From: JAZNOQ01 sp045589215
GTDB taxonomy: Bacteria; Bacillota; Clostridia; Oscillospirales; CAG-272
Direction of reading: 5' to 3'
Assembly (NCBI GenBank): GCA_045589215.1
Contig: JAZNOQ010000085.1
Span: 1 to 64,000 of the forward strand
Length of the DNA stretch: 64,000 nucleotides
Below are positions 24,852-35,600 of the stretch, in pieces. A program made the translations under genes and the position numbers. The notes under the pieces were generated by a model. The model saw only the letters and a list, made by a program, of their open reading frames with translations. It was not told where the DNA came from and made no database searches. Each line of letters starts with the position of its first letter. The first letter of the stretch is position 1.

Positions 24852-27800
24852 ATGAAAAAGACGAAATTACAGCGCTTGATAGCTTTGCTTCTTGCGGCGG
24901 TATTTCTGATCTGCGGCGGTACCATAACCGTCGGCGCAACGGATGGAGGTGGATCGGAGGACGGCTCCTCGGGCAACTCGTCTACCACAACCGTTACGAC
25001 TGCCGACATTAAGGCACTGCTGAATTCGATGACGTACGACGAGTACGTTGCGGCTTATTTTGACACGGTTCCCCGTGCAGAGGGAGAGCCTATTGTCATA
25101 AACGGCGTCGATTACGACCCCGAGCAGACCAACATAGGGTTTGACGACGGCTCGGATGGCGTTTTTGACGACAGCTGTATCTCGGTCCGCGAATACCTTG
25201 GCGTTAAAGGGCTTTATACGCCCGGCAACGGCATCGTATCCTGGAAGATCGATCAAATAACGAAGAAGACTCGTTATTCGATCAGCATTGAGTACTACCC
25301 GATCGAGAATAAGTCTGCTTCCATTGAACGTGTGTTCTACATCAACGGCTCGGTTCCGTTTAAGGAGGCGCGTTACCTGACCCTTTCAAAGGTTTGGAGA
25401 AATGCTTACCCGAACGGCTCGTTTGTCCTTGCAAAGGGTGAGAGCGATGCGGATGGAGCGGCATACGTAAGCGCGGCGGCTGAAATCGGGATCAAGGCGA
25501 GCTACGACGCCGAGACGAGAACGGTATCATATGAGATGCCCGCATATTGGACGCAGGATATTTCGGACCTCGCCAACGAGAAGCAGCTTCGCTTCTTCAA
25601 GAACGATATTGACAAAAACGAGATCAGACCCACCATCGAGCAGGTGCCCGAATGGCGTTCCTACGAGATGAGTGACTCGAACGGCTATTATACCGAGTCC
25701 TTTGAGTTCATCGTCGAGCCGAACAAGAACGGTGAGGTGATCCTCTCGCTCGAGGGCGTGAACGAGCCTATGGTGATCAAGAGCATTACGCTCTTTGCTC
25801 ACGAGGATAACGTTTCGTACGAGCAATATCTGAAGGATCTCGGCGACAAGGCTACCGCTTCGGGTCAGGATAAGATCAAGATCGAGGGCGAGGAGCTGCT
25901 TGCGGCTTCCTCCAAGACCATTTACGCGATCAACGATAACTCCTGCGCGATCAACTCTCCCACCGACACCACCCGTACGGTACTCAACACCATCGGCGGC
26001 GAAAAGTGGCAAACGGCAGGTCAGTGGGTGCGCTACGGCTTTGCGGTGCAGACCGCGGGTATGTACGACATCGCGATCCGTTACCGTCAGAACGTCCTCG
26101 ACGGTCTGTATACGTCGCGTTCTCTTTCGATCTCTTCCTATTATAAAGGTGCGAACGGCGAGCTCGTTCGGTACGATAAAGCTACATATCTTGCACAGCA
26201 CGGAAACACCGCAGGCTTCTATGACGGTGTTCCGTTCGACGAGGCTGCGAGACTTCAGTTCTCTTACGACCAGGATTGGCAATCGACCTTCCTAACCGCA
26301 GATGTTGACGGAGACAAGAACCTGCCGATCTACTTCGAGGATGGCGTCGTGTATATGATGGAGATCGAGGTCACCATCGGTGAGATGGGCGAGATCGTTC
26401 GTGAGGTCCAGGAAACGCTTGATGTTATCAATGACTGCTATCTGAACATTCTCCAGCTGACCGGTACGAACCCTGACGAATACCGCGACTACGGATTCTC
26501 GCGTATTATGCCCGATACCATCAACCAGATGGAGATGGCGGCGCAGAGACTTGCGGGGCCGAACTCCGACGGTGAGGGCGGTATTGTTAAGGCACTTGAG
26601 AACATTTCGGGCGAGGCGAGCTCGATGACCGCAACTCTGGAGCGTGTGGCATGGCTCCTCCACCGTATGACGGATGAGGATAACATCGCATCGAACCTCG
26701 GTCAGCTTAAGACCTATATCGGTACGCTCGGTACTTGGCTTGGCGATGCAAAGACCCAGCCCCTTCAGCTTGACTACCTCGTGGTTCAGCCCACGAACGG
26801 AAAGCTGCCTAAGGCGACTCCGAACTTCTTTAAGACGATGGCTCATGAGTTCTCGAGCTTCTTCCAGAGCTTCATTCGAAATTACGACCGTATGGGCGCA
26901 ACCGTTGAAGCTACCGATGCCGCGACCGAGGTATGGCTTGCATATGGCCGTGACCAGTCTCAGGTCATCCGTAATCTGATCAACAACGATTTTACTCCCA
27001 ATAAGGAGGAGTTCGGCGATAAGGACGGCAACGAGATCATCGTTGACCTGAAACTTGTCGCAGGCGGCACGCTCCTTCCGTCTATCCTTTCGGGTGCGGG
27101 TCCTGATGTTTATATCGGACTTGGCGAGGATAACGTAATCAACTACGCGATCCGCGGTGCACTCATTGCGATCGAAAATATGGAAGGCTTCAATGAAATG
27201 TGCCTCCAGGAATATGAGGACGAAAACGGTAATATTGTCGACAACTCGAAGAACGCACAGTTCAATGAGGCGGCAATGATCGTTATGGGCATTGAGGACG
27301 CTAAGGGGGATATGCATTACTACGGTCTCCCCGAGACGCAGGGCTTCAGTATGATGTTCGTGCGTGAGGATATCCTTGCTGACCTTGATATCGATATTCC
27401 CCGTACGTGGGATGACATCTACGCCGCGATCCCCACGCTTCAGGCGAACAACATGCAGATCGGTGTACAGAACGACTACAAGATCTTCCTGTACCAGATG
27501 GGCGGCGAGCTCTTTGCGGATAACGGTATGAGAATCAATCTTGATTCCAACGTTGCGCTGACCTCGTTCAATATGATGTGTAATCTCTTTACACAGTACG
27601 GCTTCCCCTATAAGTACGACTTTGCAAACCGTTTCAGAACCGGTGAGATGCCGATCGGCTTTGCAAGCTACACGGGTACCTACAACCACCTGAAGGTCTT
27701 CGCGACTGAGATCGAGGGCTTGTGGGGCTTCTACCCGCTTCCCGGTATGATCAAGACCGACGAGAAGGGAAATGAGATCTATGACGAGAACGGTGATCCC

Positions 27801-28496
27801 GTGATCAACAACGTTGCGGTCTCTGCTTGCTCTGCGATCGTTATGATCGTCGGATGCGACAACGAGTACAACGCATGGCAGTTTATGAGATGGCACGTAG
27901 GTGCTGATTGTCAGGCGACATACTCGGAGGAGATGTGTGCGATCATCGGTCCTTCCGCAAAGCACTCTACCGCAAACCTCCAGGCACTTGCAGATATGCC
28001 TTGGACCTCCGAGGAGCTTCTGCAGCTCGGAACGCAGTTCAACAATCTCGCATCTATCCCGAACTACCCCGGTTCCTACATCATCGGCCGTTACACCAAC
28101 TTCGCATTCCTCTCGGCGTATAATAGCTCGGCAGACCCTACCGAGGAGCTGCTCTCCTATATCACCACGATCAACAAGGAGATCACGCGTAAGCGTGAGG
28201 AGTTTGAGCTTGAAACGCTCGAGATCGGTCAGACCCTCGCCGAAAAGAGGATCGGAGAGGCAGAGGCTGCTCTTAAAGCACTTCGCGAATCCGACTCTTG
28301 GAGCGCAAGCTACGATGCTCTTTATGAAAGATCGCTCGGAAGCTACGGTCTCCTCCATCAGACACAAGAAGACTACGCCGCACTCTTTGCTCTTGCTTCC
28401 GACTTTAAGACCGCAAACGCGACTCTGTTCGAGGAAGTCGTTGAGTGCATCAATGAGGCCGCTACGGCACTGAAGACTTACGAGGCTTATAAATAA
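24852..28496 (+). CDS. Giant extracellular substrate-binding protein of a sugar ABC transporter
   Basis: 1214 residues, against roughly 420-560 for ordinary family members. Signal peptide at 1-29 (LLLAAVFLICGG) with a small-residue cleavage region, no classical lipobox. Residues about 60-330 form a beta-rich region; 341-480 resembles a carbohydrate-binding module (IKIEGEELLAASSK ... WVRYGFAVQTAGMYDIAIRY). Residues about 690-1110 are the solute-binding domain (PSILSGAGPDVYIGLGEDN, LPETQGFSMMFVREDIL, MPIGFASYTGTYN), with helical additions at about 490-690 and after 1110. First gene of the operon, strong ribosome site AGGAGGG. The composite shape suggests capture of a bulky glycan at the surface (inference). 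Confidence 0.88.
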   Translation: MKKTKLQRLIALLLAAVFLICGGTITVGATDGGGSEDGSSGNSSTTTVTTADIKALLNSMTYDEYVAAYFDTVPRAEGEPIVINGVDYDPEQTNIGFDDGSDGVFDDSCISVREYLGVKGLYTPGNGIVSWKIDQITKKTRYSISIEYYPIENKSASIERVFYINGSVPFKEARYLTLSKVWRNAYPNGSFVLAKGESDADGAAYVSAAAEIGIKASYDAETRTVSYEMPAYWTQDISDLANEKQLRFFKNDIDKNEIRPTIEQVPEWRSYEMSDSNGYYTESFEFIVEPNKNGEVILSLEGVNEPMVIKSITLFAHEDNVSYEQYLKDLGDKATASGQDKIKIEGEELLAASSKTIYAINDNSCAINSPTDTTRTVLNTIGGEKWQTAGQWVRYGFAVQTAGMYDIAIRYRQNVLDGLYTSRSLSISSYYKGANGELVRYDKATYLAQHGNTAGFYDGVPFDEAARLQFSYDQDWQSTFLTADVDGDKNLPIYFEDGVVYMMEIEVTIGEMGEIVREVQETLDVINDCYLNILQLTGTNPDEYRDYGFSRIMPDTINQMEMAAQRLAGPNSDGEGGIVKALENISGEASSMTATLERVAWLLHRMTDEDNIASNLGQLKTYIGTLGTWLGDAKTQPLQLDYLVVQPTNGKLPKATPNFFKTMAHEFSSFFQSFIRNYDRMGATVEATDAATEVWLAYGRDQSQVIRNLINNDFTPNKEEFGDKDGNEIIVDLKLVAGGTLLPSILSGAGPDVYIGLGEDNVINYAIRGALIAIENMEGFNEMCLQEYEDENGNIVDNSKNAQFNEAAMIVMGIEDAKGDMHYYGLPETQGFSMMFVREDILADLDIDIPRTWDDIYAAIPTLQANNMQIGVQNDYKIFLYQMGGELFADNGMRINLDSNVALTSFNMMCNLFTQYGFPYKYDFANRFRTGEMPIGFASYTGTYNHLKVFATEIEGLWGFYPLPGMIKTDEKGNEIYDENGDPVINNVAVSACSAIVMIVGCDNEYNAWQFMRWHVGADCQATYSEEMCAIIGPSAKHSTANLQALADMPWTSEELLQLGTQFNNLASIPNYPGSYIIGRYTNFAFLSAYNSSADPTEELLSYITTINKEITRKREEFELETLEIGQTLAEKRIGEAEAALKALRESDSWSASYDALYERSLGSYGLLHQTQEDYAALFALASDFKTANATLFEEVVECINEAATALKTYEAYK

Positions 28497-28552
28497 TTCG
28501 CCGGATGCAATAATAAACCTACATTATTATATAATACGGCGCAGATCCGTGA

Positions 28553-28582
28553 TCGGGATTTTGCAGAAAGGCAAATTCCCGA
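28553..28582 (+). promoter_or_regulatory. Intra-operon stem-loop after the binding-protein gene
   Basis: TCGGGATTTTGC and GCAAATTCCCGA pair with one mismatch around AGAAAG in the 141 bp gap before the permeases. There is no T-run, so it may act as an RNA-processing or stability element giving more binding protein than permease (inference). A TATAAT-like box at about 28531-28536 lacks a clear -35. Confidence 0.4.
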
Positions 28583-28637
28583 CACGGTGAGCCCCGCAAA
28601 TCTTCGCTCGAAATTTTAGTTAAGGAGATAAGAGCAT

Positions 28638-29585
28638 ATGCCTACAAAAGTGAAACAGAAACAAGCTGTTTCCAGAAAGGACATGACGAAAGCGCAATGG
28701 ATCTGGAAGGAAATGAAGCGCAATAAGGTCGGCTACGCAATGATCGCCCCCTTTATGCTCGTTTTCACGCTTTTCACCGTTGTGCCGGTCGCATTGTCCA
28801 TTTATTACAGCTTTACAGACTTTAACCTGCTCGAGACAGCCCAGTGGCGAGGAATTGAAAACTACATTCGTCTGTTCCTTGACGATGACATCTTCCTCAT
28901 ATGTGTGAAGAACACGTTTATGTTCGCGGTGGTCGTAGGCCCCGCGTCCTACCTGATTTCCTTCCTCGTCGCATGGTTCATCAACGAGCTTTCTCCGATC
29001 GTTCGTTCGATCGTTACCCTGATTTTCTACGCTCCGTCCATTGCGGGTCAGGTTTACCTGATTTGGGGTACTCTTTTCTCGAGTGACTCCTACGGATGGG
29101 TCAATGCAACACTATTGAATATGGGTATGATCAGTGAACCGATCGCCTTCTTCGAGGATGAGGACTACGTTATGCCGCTTTGTATCGTGGTCTCTCTTTG
29201 GACGTCACTCGGTACTGCGTTCCTGTCGTTTATCGCAGGTCTGCAGGGTATTGATCACTCGCTGTACGAGGCGGGTGCCGTCGACGGTGTCAAGAACCGT
29301 TGGCAGGAGCTGTGGTACATTACGCTTCCTACGATGAGACCGCAGCTGATGTTCGGTGCGATCATGGCGATCACGAACTCCTTCGGATTTGGCGGTATCG
29401 TTACCGCGCTGTGCGGATTCCCGTCGGTTAACTACTGTGCGCATACGATCATGCACCATCTTGAGGACTATGGCGGACAACGCTTTGAGATCGGTTATTC
29501 TTCCACCATTGCTGTCGTCTTGTTCGTTATCATGATCGGTGCGAACATGCTCGTCAAGAAAGTGCTTTCTAAGGTGGGTAAGTAA
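28638..29585 (+). CDS. Sugar ABC transporter permease, MalF/LplB type (pair 1)
   Basis: 315 residues, six membrane helices. The binding-protein-dependent-transport EAA loop is YEAGAVDGVKNRWQELWYITLP (about residues 213-234, shown in two parts: YEAGAVDG then ELWYITLP), which contacts the ATPase. N-terminal cytoplasmic tail is basic. Ribosome site AAGGAG. Partner permease starts 2 bp downstream. Subfamily matches LplB/UgpA-type importers used for polysaccharide-derived sugars. Confidence 0.93.
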   Translation: MPTKVKQKQAVSRKDMTKAQWIWKEMKRNKVGYAMIAPFMLVFTLFTVVPVALSIYYSFTDFNLLETAQWRGIENYIRLFLDDDIFLICVKNTFMFAVVVGPASYLISFLVAWFINELSPIVRSIVTLIFYAPSIAGQVYLIWGTLFSSDSYGWVNATLLNMGMISEPIAFFEDEDYVMPLCIVVSLWTSLGTAFLSFIAGLQGIDHSLYEAGAVDGVKNRWQELWYITLPTMRPQLMFGAIMAITNSFGFGGIVTALCGFPSVNYCAHTIMHHLEDYGGQRFEIGYSSTIAVVLFVIMIGANMLVKKVLSKVGK

Positions 29586-29586
29586 T

Positions 29587-30459
29587 ATGGCAAAGTTAAG
29601 AACAAGAAGACACAAGGTCGTCCTTGCCCGCTCACGAGGCGGTGATGCGGCGATATCGGTTATCCTTGTAATTTTGGGCGCGTTCATGTTCCTCCCGATG
29701 TATTACGTCGTGATACAGTCCTTTAAGCCCCTTGATGAGCTTTGGATGTTCCCGCCCCGATTCTACGTAATCAATATGACCCCTAAGAACTACACGGATC
29801 TCTTTACATTGATGAGCACCTCGTGGGTTCCGTTCTCGCGTTACATTTTCAATACTGTTCTGACCTCGGTAGCAGGTACGTTCGGTAACCTGTTCTCGGC
29901 ATCTCTTGCGGCATACGCAATTTCCAAGATCAAGTTCCCGGGACGAAAGTTTACGTTTAAGCTCGTCCGTACCTCGCTGATGTTCCACTCGACCGTTACC
30001 GGTATCACGTCCTTTATGATTATGTCGAGTCTTAAGCTCGTCGATACATATTGGGCGCTGATCCTTCCGGCACTCGGTTATAAGCTCGGCCTTTACCTGA
30101 TGAAGCAGTTTATGGACACCAACGTTCCCAACACGGTCCTTGAAAGTGCCCGTCTCGACGGCTCGGGAGAATTGCGGACCTTCTGGGTCATTGCAATGCC
30201 TATGGTTAAGCCCGCATGGCTGACACTGATCATCTACTGCTTCGAGGATCTGTGGAATAGAGGCTCTTCGACCTATATTCATTCGGAGCAGCTCAAATCG
30301 TTTAACTACGCAATCGGTCAGATCATGGCAGGCGGTATCAAACGTGCAGGTGCGCATGCCGCTTCCACGGTCATTATGATGCTCGTCCCGATCGCGGTAT
30401 TCGTTATTACCCAGTCGAACGTCATCGAAACGATGGGCTCCTCGGGCATGAAGGATTAA
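29587..30459 (+). CDS. Carbohydrate ABC transporter permease, MalG/LplC type (pair 1)
   Basis: 290 residues from ATG 29587, following the previous stop by one base; an upstream start at 29539 would overlap the preceding gene. Six membrane helices with EAA loop ESARLDGSGELRTFWVIAMP (residues about 192-211). It forms the heterodimeric channel with the preceding permease. No ATP-binding subunit is encoded in the operon, as is usual for importers energised by a shared MsmX-type ATPase (established for some Bacillus systems; inferred here). Confidence 0.93.
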   Translation: MAKLRTRRHKVVLARSRGGDAAISVILVILGAFMFLPMYYVVIQSFKPLDELWMFPPRFYVINMTPKNYTDLFTLMSTSWVPFSRYIFNTVLTSVAGTFGNLFSASLAAYAISKIKFPGRKFTFKLVRTSLMFHSTVTGITSFMIMSSLKLVDTYWALILPALGYKLGLYLMKQFMDTNVPNTVLESARLDGSGELRTFWVIAMPMVKPAWLTLIIYCFEDLWNRGSSTYIHSEQLKSFNYAIGQIMAGGIKRAGAHAASTVIMMLVPIAVFVITQSNVIETMGSSGMKD

Positions 30460-30477
30460 AAGGAGGCAAGATTTTAT

Positions 30478-32613
30478 ATGAAAAAGAAAATAATTGCACT
30501 CCTGTTTGCGCTTGTGTTTGCCTTGAGTGCACTTGCTCTTCCTGCGAGCGCTGCATCGCCGTATCAGACCTATACGTATTCGATCAACGGTACTCCGTTG
30601 CATTCTCCTGATGCGTATACTCCGATCAAGGTAATGGATTCCGACACCATGGGCCTCGAGCTCGTGATGAAAAATCCGACCGACCTTGTCGTTGACGACG
30701 ATCTGAATATCTATATCGCGGATAGAGATAACAACAGAATCCTTGTAAACGACCGCTACGGAAAGAATAAGTTCATCATCGAGACCTTTATCAACGAAGA
30801 TGGTGTCCCCGATGAGCTTACGCATCCGCAGGGACTCTTCGTCACCGAAGATAAGATCTACGTTTGCGATACCGAAGCAGCTCGAATCGTAACCTTCGAC
30901 CTAGAAGGTAATTTCCTTTCGGTTATTCCTGCCCCTGAAAGCGCACTGTTTGACGAGGGCTCGATCTATTCGCCGATCGCGATCGCGGTCGATAAGTACG
31001 ACAGACTCTTTGTCGTTTCGCGTGACACCTATCAGGGTATCATCGTTATGACGAGTGACGGTATGTTTACCGGATTTATCGGTGCACAGGCGGTCTCGCT
31101 TACCTTTTGGGAGATGATGATCCGTCGATTCCAAACCGATGAGCAGAGAGCACAGAGTGTTCTCAACGTCTCGGTTTCCTACAATAACATCGCCGTTACC
31201 GAAGAGGGCTTCGTTTACGCGACCACCTCTTACATCGACGAGGCTAAAGTACAGTCCTTCATTAAGAGTAAGTCGAGTAGCGGTAAATATTCGCCGGTTA
31301 AGCTCCTGAATGCAAAGGGCGACGAGATCATGAAGCGTAACGGCTTCTGGCCGCCTGCCGGTGAGGTCGATATGACCAGAGCGTCCTCTGCCGATACAAT
31401 TAGCGGTCCTTCGACCGTTATAGACGTCGCGGTCGGACCTCAGAAGACCTGGTCGATCGTCGACTCCAAGCGAAACAAAATCTTTACCTATGACTTTAAC
31501 GGTAACCTTCTTTATGCCTTTGGCGATACCGGTCAGCAGATCGGTAGCCTTATGAGCGTCACGTCGATCGTTTATCAGGGAGACACGATGCTCGTGCTCG
31601 ACAAATCGAACTGTACCATTACGGTATATGAGCGAACCGAGTACGGCGATATTCTGATCGATGCGATCACAAACCAGAACGCACAGCTCTATGATAGTGC
31701 TGTTGCCGACTGGACGGAGATCCTGAAGCGTAACTCCAACTTTGACGCCGCTTACGTCGGCATCGGTAATGCGCTGTACCGTGACGGTGCTTTTGAGGAA
31801 TCTTTGGCATATTACAGAGCTGCTTACGATACCACGAACTATTCGAAGGCGTATCAGGAGATCCGTAAGGAATGGATCTCCGATTGGATCATCCTTCTTC
31901 CGATCGTTGTCGTTGTGGCAGTAGTCCTGTGGGTACTGCTGATGCGTTACGCCAAGAAGGTCAACGGAAGAGCGGCAGTTACCGGAGGAAAGCGCACCTT
32001 CAAGGAGGAGCTTCTGTATTGCTTCCACACGATGTTCCATCCGTTCGACGGTTATTGGGATCTGAAGCACGAAAAGCGCGGCTCGATTCGGGCATCCCTC
32101 GTGTTTATCGGTATCACGATCCTTGCGTTCTATTATCAGAATATCGGTACGGGTTATATCAGCAATCCCAGAGAGAACTATTCGTCCTTCGTTGCACAGA
32201 TCACGGGCGTTCTGCTCCCGCTGTTCCTGTTTGTCATCGGCAACTGGTGTCTTACCACGCTGTTTGAGGGCGAGGGCAGCATGAAGGATATCTTCATCGC
32301 AACCGCCTACTCTCTTGTACCGCTTCCCTTTTTCATCGTTCTTTCTACGATGTTCTCAAACGTGGCACTCAAGGCAGAGCTTGATATGGTCAATATGCTC
32401 GTTACCGTTGCGTTTATCTGGGTCGGTCTCCTGCTCTTCTTCGGCGTCATGACCGTCCACGACTATTCGCTCGGAAAGAACGTCCTGACAATCATCGGAA
32501 CACTTGCAGCGATGATCTTCATTATGTTTATCGCACTTCTGTTCACAACGCTTCTCAGTAAGGTTATCGGCCTTATCTCGAATATCATCACCGAAATCAG
32601 CTATCGCTTATAA
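30478..32613 (+). CDS. NHL-propeller/TPR/Yip1-domain membrane protein
   Basis: 711 residues with three parts. Signal peptide 1-26 (SALALPASAAS). An extracytoplasmic NHL-type beta-propeller covers about 50-400 (repeats such as DLVVDDDLNIYIADRDNNRI and GLFVTEDKIYVCDTEAARIV). A short TPR-like segment at about 405-450 (AAYVGIGNALYRDGAFEESLAYYRAAYD). A membrane helix near 467-486 and a C-terminal five-helix Yip1 domain at about 500-711. Ribosome site AAAGGAGG. Placed between the two permease pairs, it may organise or sense the transporter; its biochemical role is unknown. Confidence 0.75.
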   Translation: MKKKIIALLFALVFALSALALPASAASPYQTYTYSINGTPLHSPDAYTPIKVMDSDTMGLELVMKNPTDLVVDDDLNIYIADRDNNRILVNDRYGKNKFIIETFINEDGVPDELTHPQGLFVTEDKIYVCDTEAARIVTFDLEGNFLSVIPAPESALFDEGSIYSPIAIAVDKYDRLFVVSRDTYQGIIVMTSDGMFTGFIGAQAVSLTFWEMMIRRFQTDEQRAQSVLNVSVSYNNIAVTEEGFVYATTSYIDEAKVQSFIKSKSSSGKYSPVKLLNAKGDEIMKRNGFWPPAGEVDMTRASSADTISGPSTVIDVAVGPQKTWSIVDSKRNKIFTYDFNGNLLYAFGDTGQQIGSLMSVTSIVYQGDTMLVLDKSNCTITVYERTEYGDILIDAITNQNAQLYDSAVADWTEILKRNSNFDAAYVGIGNALYRDGAFEESLAYYRAAYDTTNYSKAYQEIRKEWISDWIILLPIVVVVAVVLWVLLMRYAKKVNGRAAVTGGKRTFKEELLYCFHTMFHPFDGYWDLKHEKRGSIRASLVFIGITILAFYYQNIGTGYISNPRENYSSFVAQITGVLLPLFLFVIGNWCLTTLFEGEGSMKDIFIATAYSLVPLPFFIVLSTMFSNVALKAELDMVNMLVTVAFIWVGLLLFFGVMTVHDYSLGKNVLTIIGTLAAMIFIMFIALLFTTLLSKVIGLISNIITEISYRL

Positions 32614-32636
32614 CAAACCGGAGGATATAGAAAATT

Positions 32637-35600
32637 ATGAAATTCAGAAGAATAATTTCAATGTTCCTGGCCGTATTGTTTGTGATCGGTACGTGCTCGG
32701 TGACGATCGGTGCAGCCGATACGTCCACGGGAACATCGAATTCGTCCTCCTCCGGTACTGTTGCGGAGAAGGTAACGTATAGCTATTACACCAACAGTAG
32801 TCCAAACCCTGAGGATGCTACCGTCCAGTATTTCGTTGATAAGGATCTCGAATGGACGGAGGCGAAGGTGTTTGACACTCCGAACGAAAAGCTCCAAACG
32901 ATGGATCTTCGTCTTCAGCAGAACGGATATCAGCTGTATGTAGACGAATACTCGGGTGAGGTGGCTTGCAGAAACCTTACCACCGAGGAGATCCTCTTCA
33001 CGAACCCTTATAATATCGGTGCTTCTACGGCAAAGGGCAATCAGCTGTACGAGCTAATGTCGCAGATCCTCGTTGAGTATACCGATAAATCGACCGGCGT
33101 TACGACGACCTTCACCAGCTTTAAGGAAACCTCGGTCAGAGGTCAGCTCAAGGTGAAGAACATCAAGAACGGTCTCCGTGTTGAATATACCGTCGGTCGT
33201 GAGGAAGCGAAGATGCTCGTTCCGAGACTGATCGAAAAGACCCGCTTTGAAACCAAGATCCAGTCCGTGCTCGAAGAGGCACTTGTTGCCGAGGGTGAAG
33301 TCGGTCGTCTTAAGATCAATAAGGTCGTAAAGTGGTATAAGCTTTACGATATCTCGCAGGCGACCAACGACATTGAATACGACTCGATGATCGCGATTGT
33401 TCCGATCGCAAGAGAGATGCCGGTATACAGTATCGACGAGTCTGTAACCTCGGTTCAGCTTGCCGCGATCGAAATGCTCATCAAGACCTACGCATCCTCG
33501 TACACCTACGAGGATCTGGATTACGACCACGAGCTCACCGAATACGAGGGCGAGGAACAGAACCCGCCGCTCTTTAAGATGGCGCTTGAGTACATCATTT
33601 CGGACGAGGGACTTACCGTTACGCTTCCCGCAAACGGTCTCCGTTTCGACGAGTCTCGTTACACGCTTGAAAACATCTCCGTCCTGCCCTATATGGGTGC
33701 AGGTATGTCGCCCAACGAAGGTTATACCTTCTTCCCGGACGGCTCCGGTGCGCTCTTCGACTTTGAGGAGCTGCGTCAGCTGTCCTCGACCAGCATCAGC
33801 GGCCAGGTTTACGGCGTTGACTACGCATATCAGACCATTGCGGCGACCCACCAGGAGACCATTCGCTATCCTGTATTCGGCGTCGTAGAGGTTCAGCAGC
33901 TCGAGAAGCTTGCTCCTGACCTTTCGATCCGGGAATATGAGCAGGATCGCGGTTTCGTTGCGATCATTACTGAGGGTGACTCGATGGCAAAGCTTACCTC
34001 CGTACACGGCGGTAAGACGACGCACGAATATCACTCGGTCAAAATGACCTACTACCCGCGTCCGAAGGACTCCTACAACCTGAAGGATGCGCTTTCGTCG
34101 ACTTCTAACGGTAGCGGCGCTATGTGGGAAGTCGTTTCCTCGAGAAAGTACACCGGCAACTATACCGTGAAGTACGTAATGCTGACCGATACCGACGTCG
34201 CAGAGCAGATACAGCACGATATGGGTGAGGGAGAGACCTTTGATTACTACGAATGCTCCTATATGGGTATGGCATCGGCGTATCGCGATTATCTCCTCGA
34301 TACCGGCGTTCTGACTCCCCTTACGGAAGAGGATATCAGCGACGATATCCCGCTTTACATCAATACCTTCGGTGCGATCGAGACGACTCAGAAGATCATG
34401 TCGATCCCCGTTGATGTAACCGTTGCTTTGACCTCCTTCAAGGACGTTGCGGAAATGTACGCACAGCTCGAGAAGGTTGGCATTACCAATGTAAACTTCA
34501 AGCTTACGGGTTACTCAAACGGCGGTATGTACGCGACTGTTCCGTATTACCTCGATTGGGAAAAGGCCGTCGGCGGTGACAACGGCTTTGAGGCACTCCT
34601 CGACGACGCAAACAAGAAGGGCTATAAGGTCTTCCCGGACTTTGACTTCGTTTACGTTTCCGAAACCGGAATGATCGACGGTCTCGCACTTCGTAAACAC
34701 GTCGTTAAGAGTATCGACAACCGTTACACCAGCCGTCGTGAATACTCTGCGACCAAGCAGGCGTTTGTCAGCTACTTCGAACTTTGTATCTCGCCCGCTT
34801 ACTACGATCACTTCTACGAGAAGCTCACGACGAACTATCTGAAGCACTTCGAAGATACCGATTATAACACCTCGATCTCGATCGGAACGCTCGGCTCCGA
34901 GCTGAACTCGGACTTCGATGAAGACGATCCGTTTAACCGTGAGGACTCGAAGCAGTCTACGATCAAGGCGTTTAAGTATTTCGACGAGAATTACGATTAC
35001 GTAATGACCAATGGCGGTAACGCTTATACTTGGAAGTACGTAGATTACATTCTCGATGTGCCGCTTGATTCGAGCCGCTTCATCAGAGCAAGCGCGTCGG
35101 TTCCCTTTATGGGTATCGTTCTCCACGGATATGTTCAGTTCTCCGGAACGCCTATCAATATGGAGGGTAATCTCAATTACGCATTCCTGAAGGCGATCGA
35201 GAACGGTGCTTCCGTAAACTTCGTTCTTTCTTATCAGAATACGACTACGCTGAAGAATGATATGCGTCTCAGCAAGTATTATTCGATTCGTTACGATATC
35301 TGGTTCGATGACGTTGTAACGATCTACAATAACCTGAATTCGCTCCTTTCTGACGTACAGCTTGAGACCATCGTTGATCACGAATTTATCGACGCACTTC
35401 GTGTTGCCGATCTTGACGAGGCAAAGAATGATCTCGACGCGGCGATCCTCGATTCGATCGAGGCAGAGCGTGAGGCTCTTGATAAGCAGAAGCTCGAAGA
35501 AATACAGACCATTCTGAATGCACGTCAGCTGATCCGTATCAACAGCGCGGCTGTTACCGCAGAGCTTGAAAAGCTGATGGGATACAAGGAATCGCTTATT

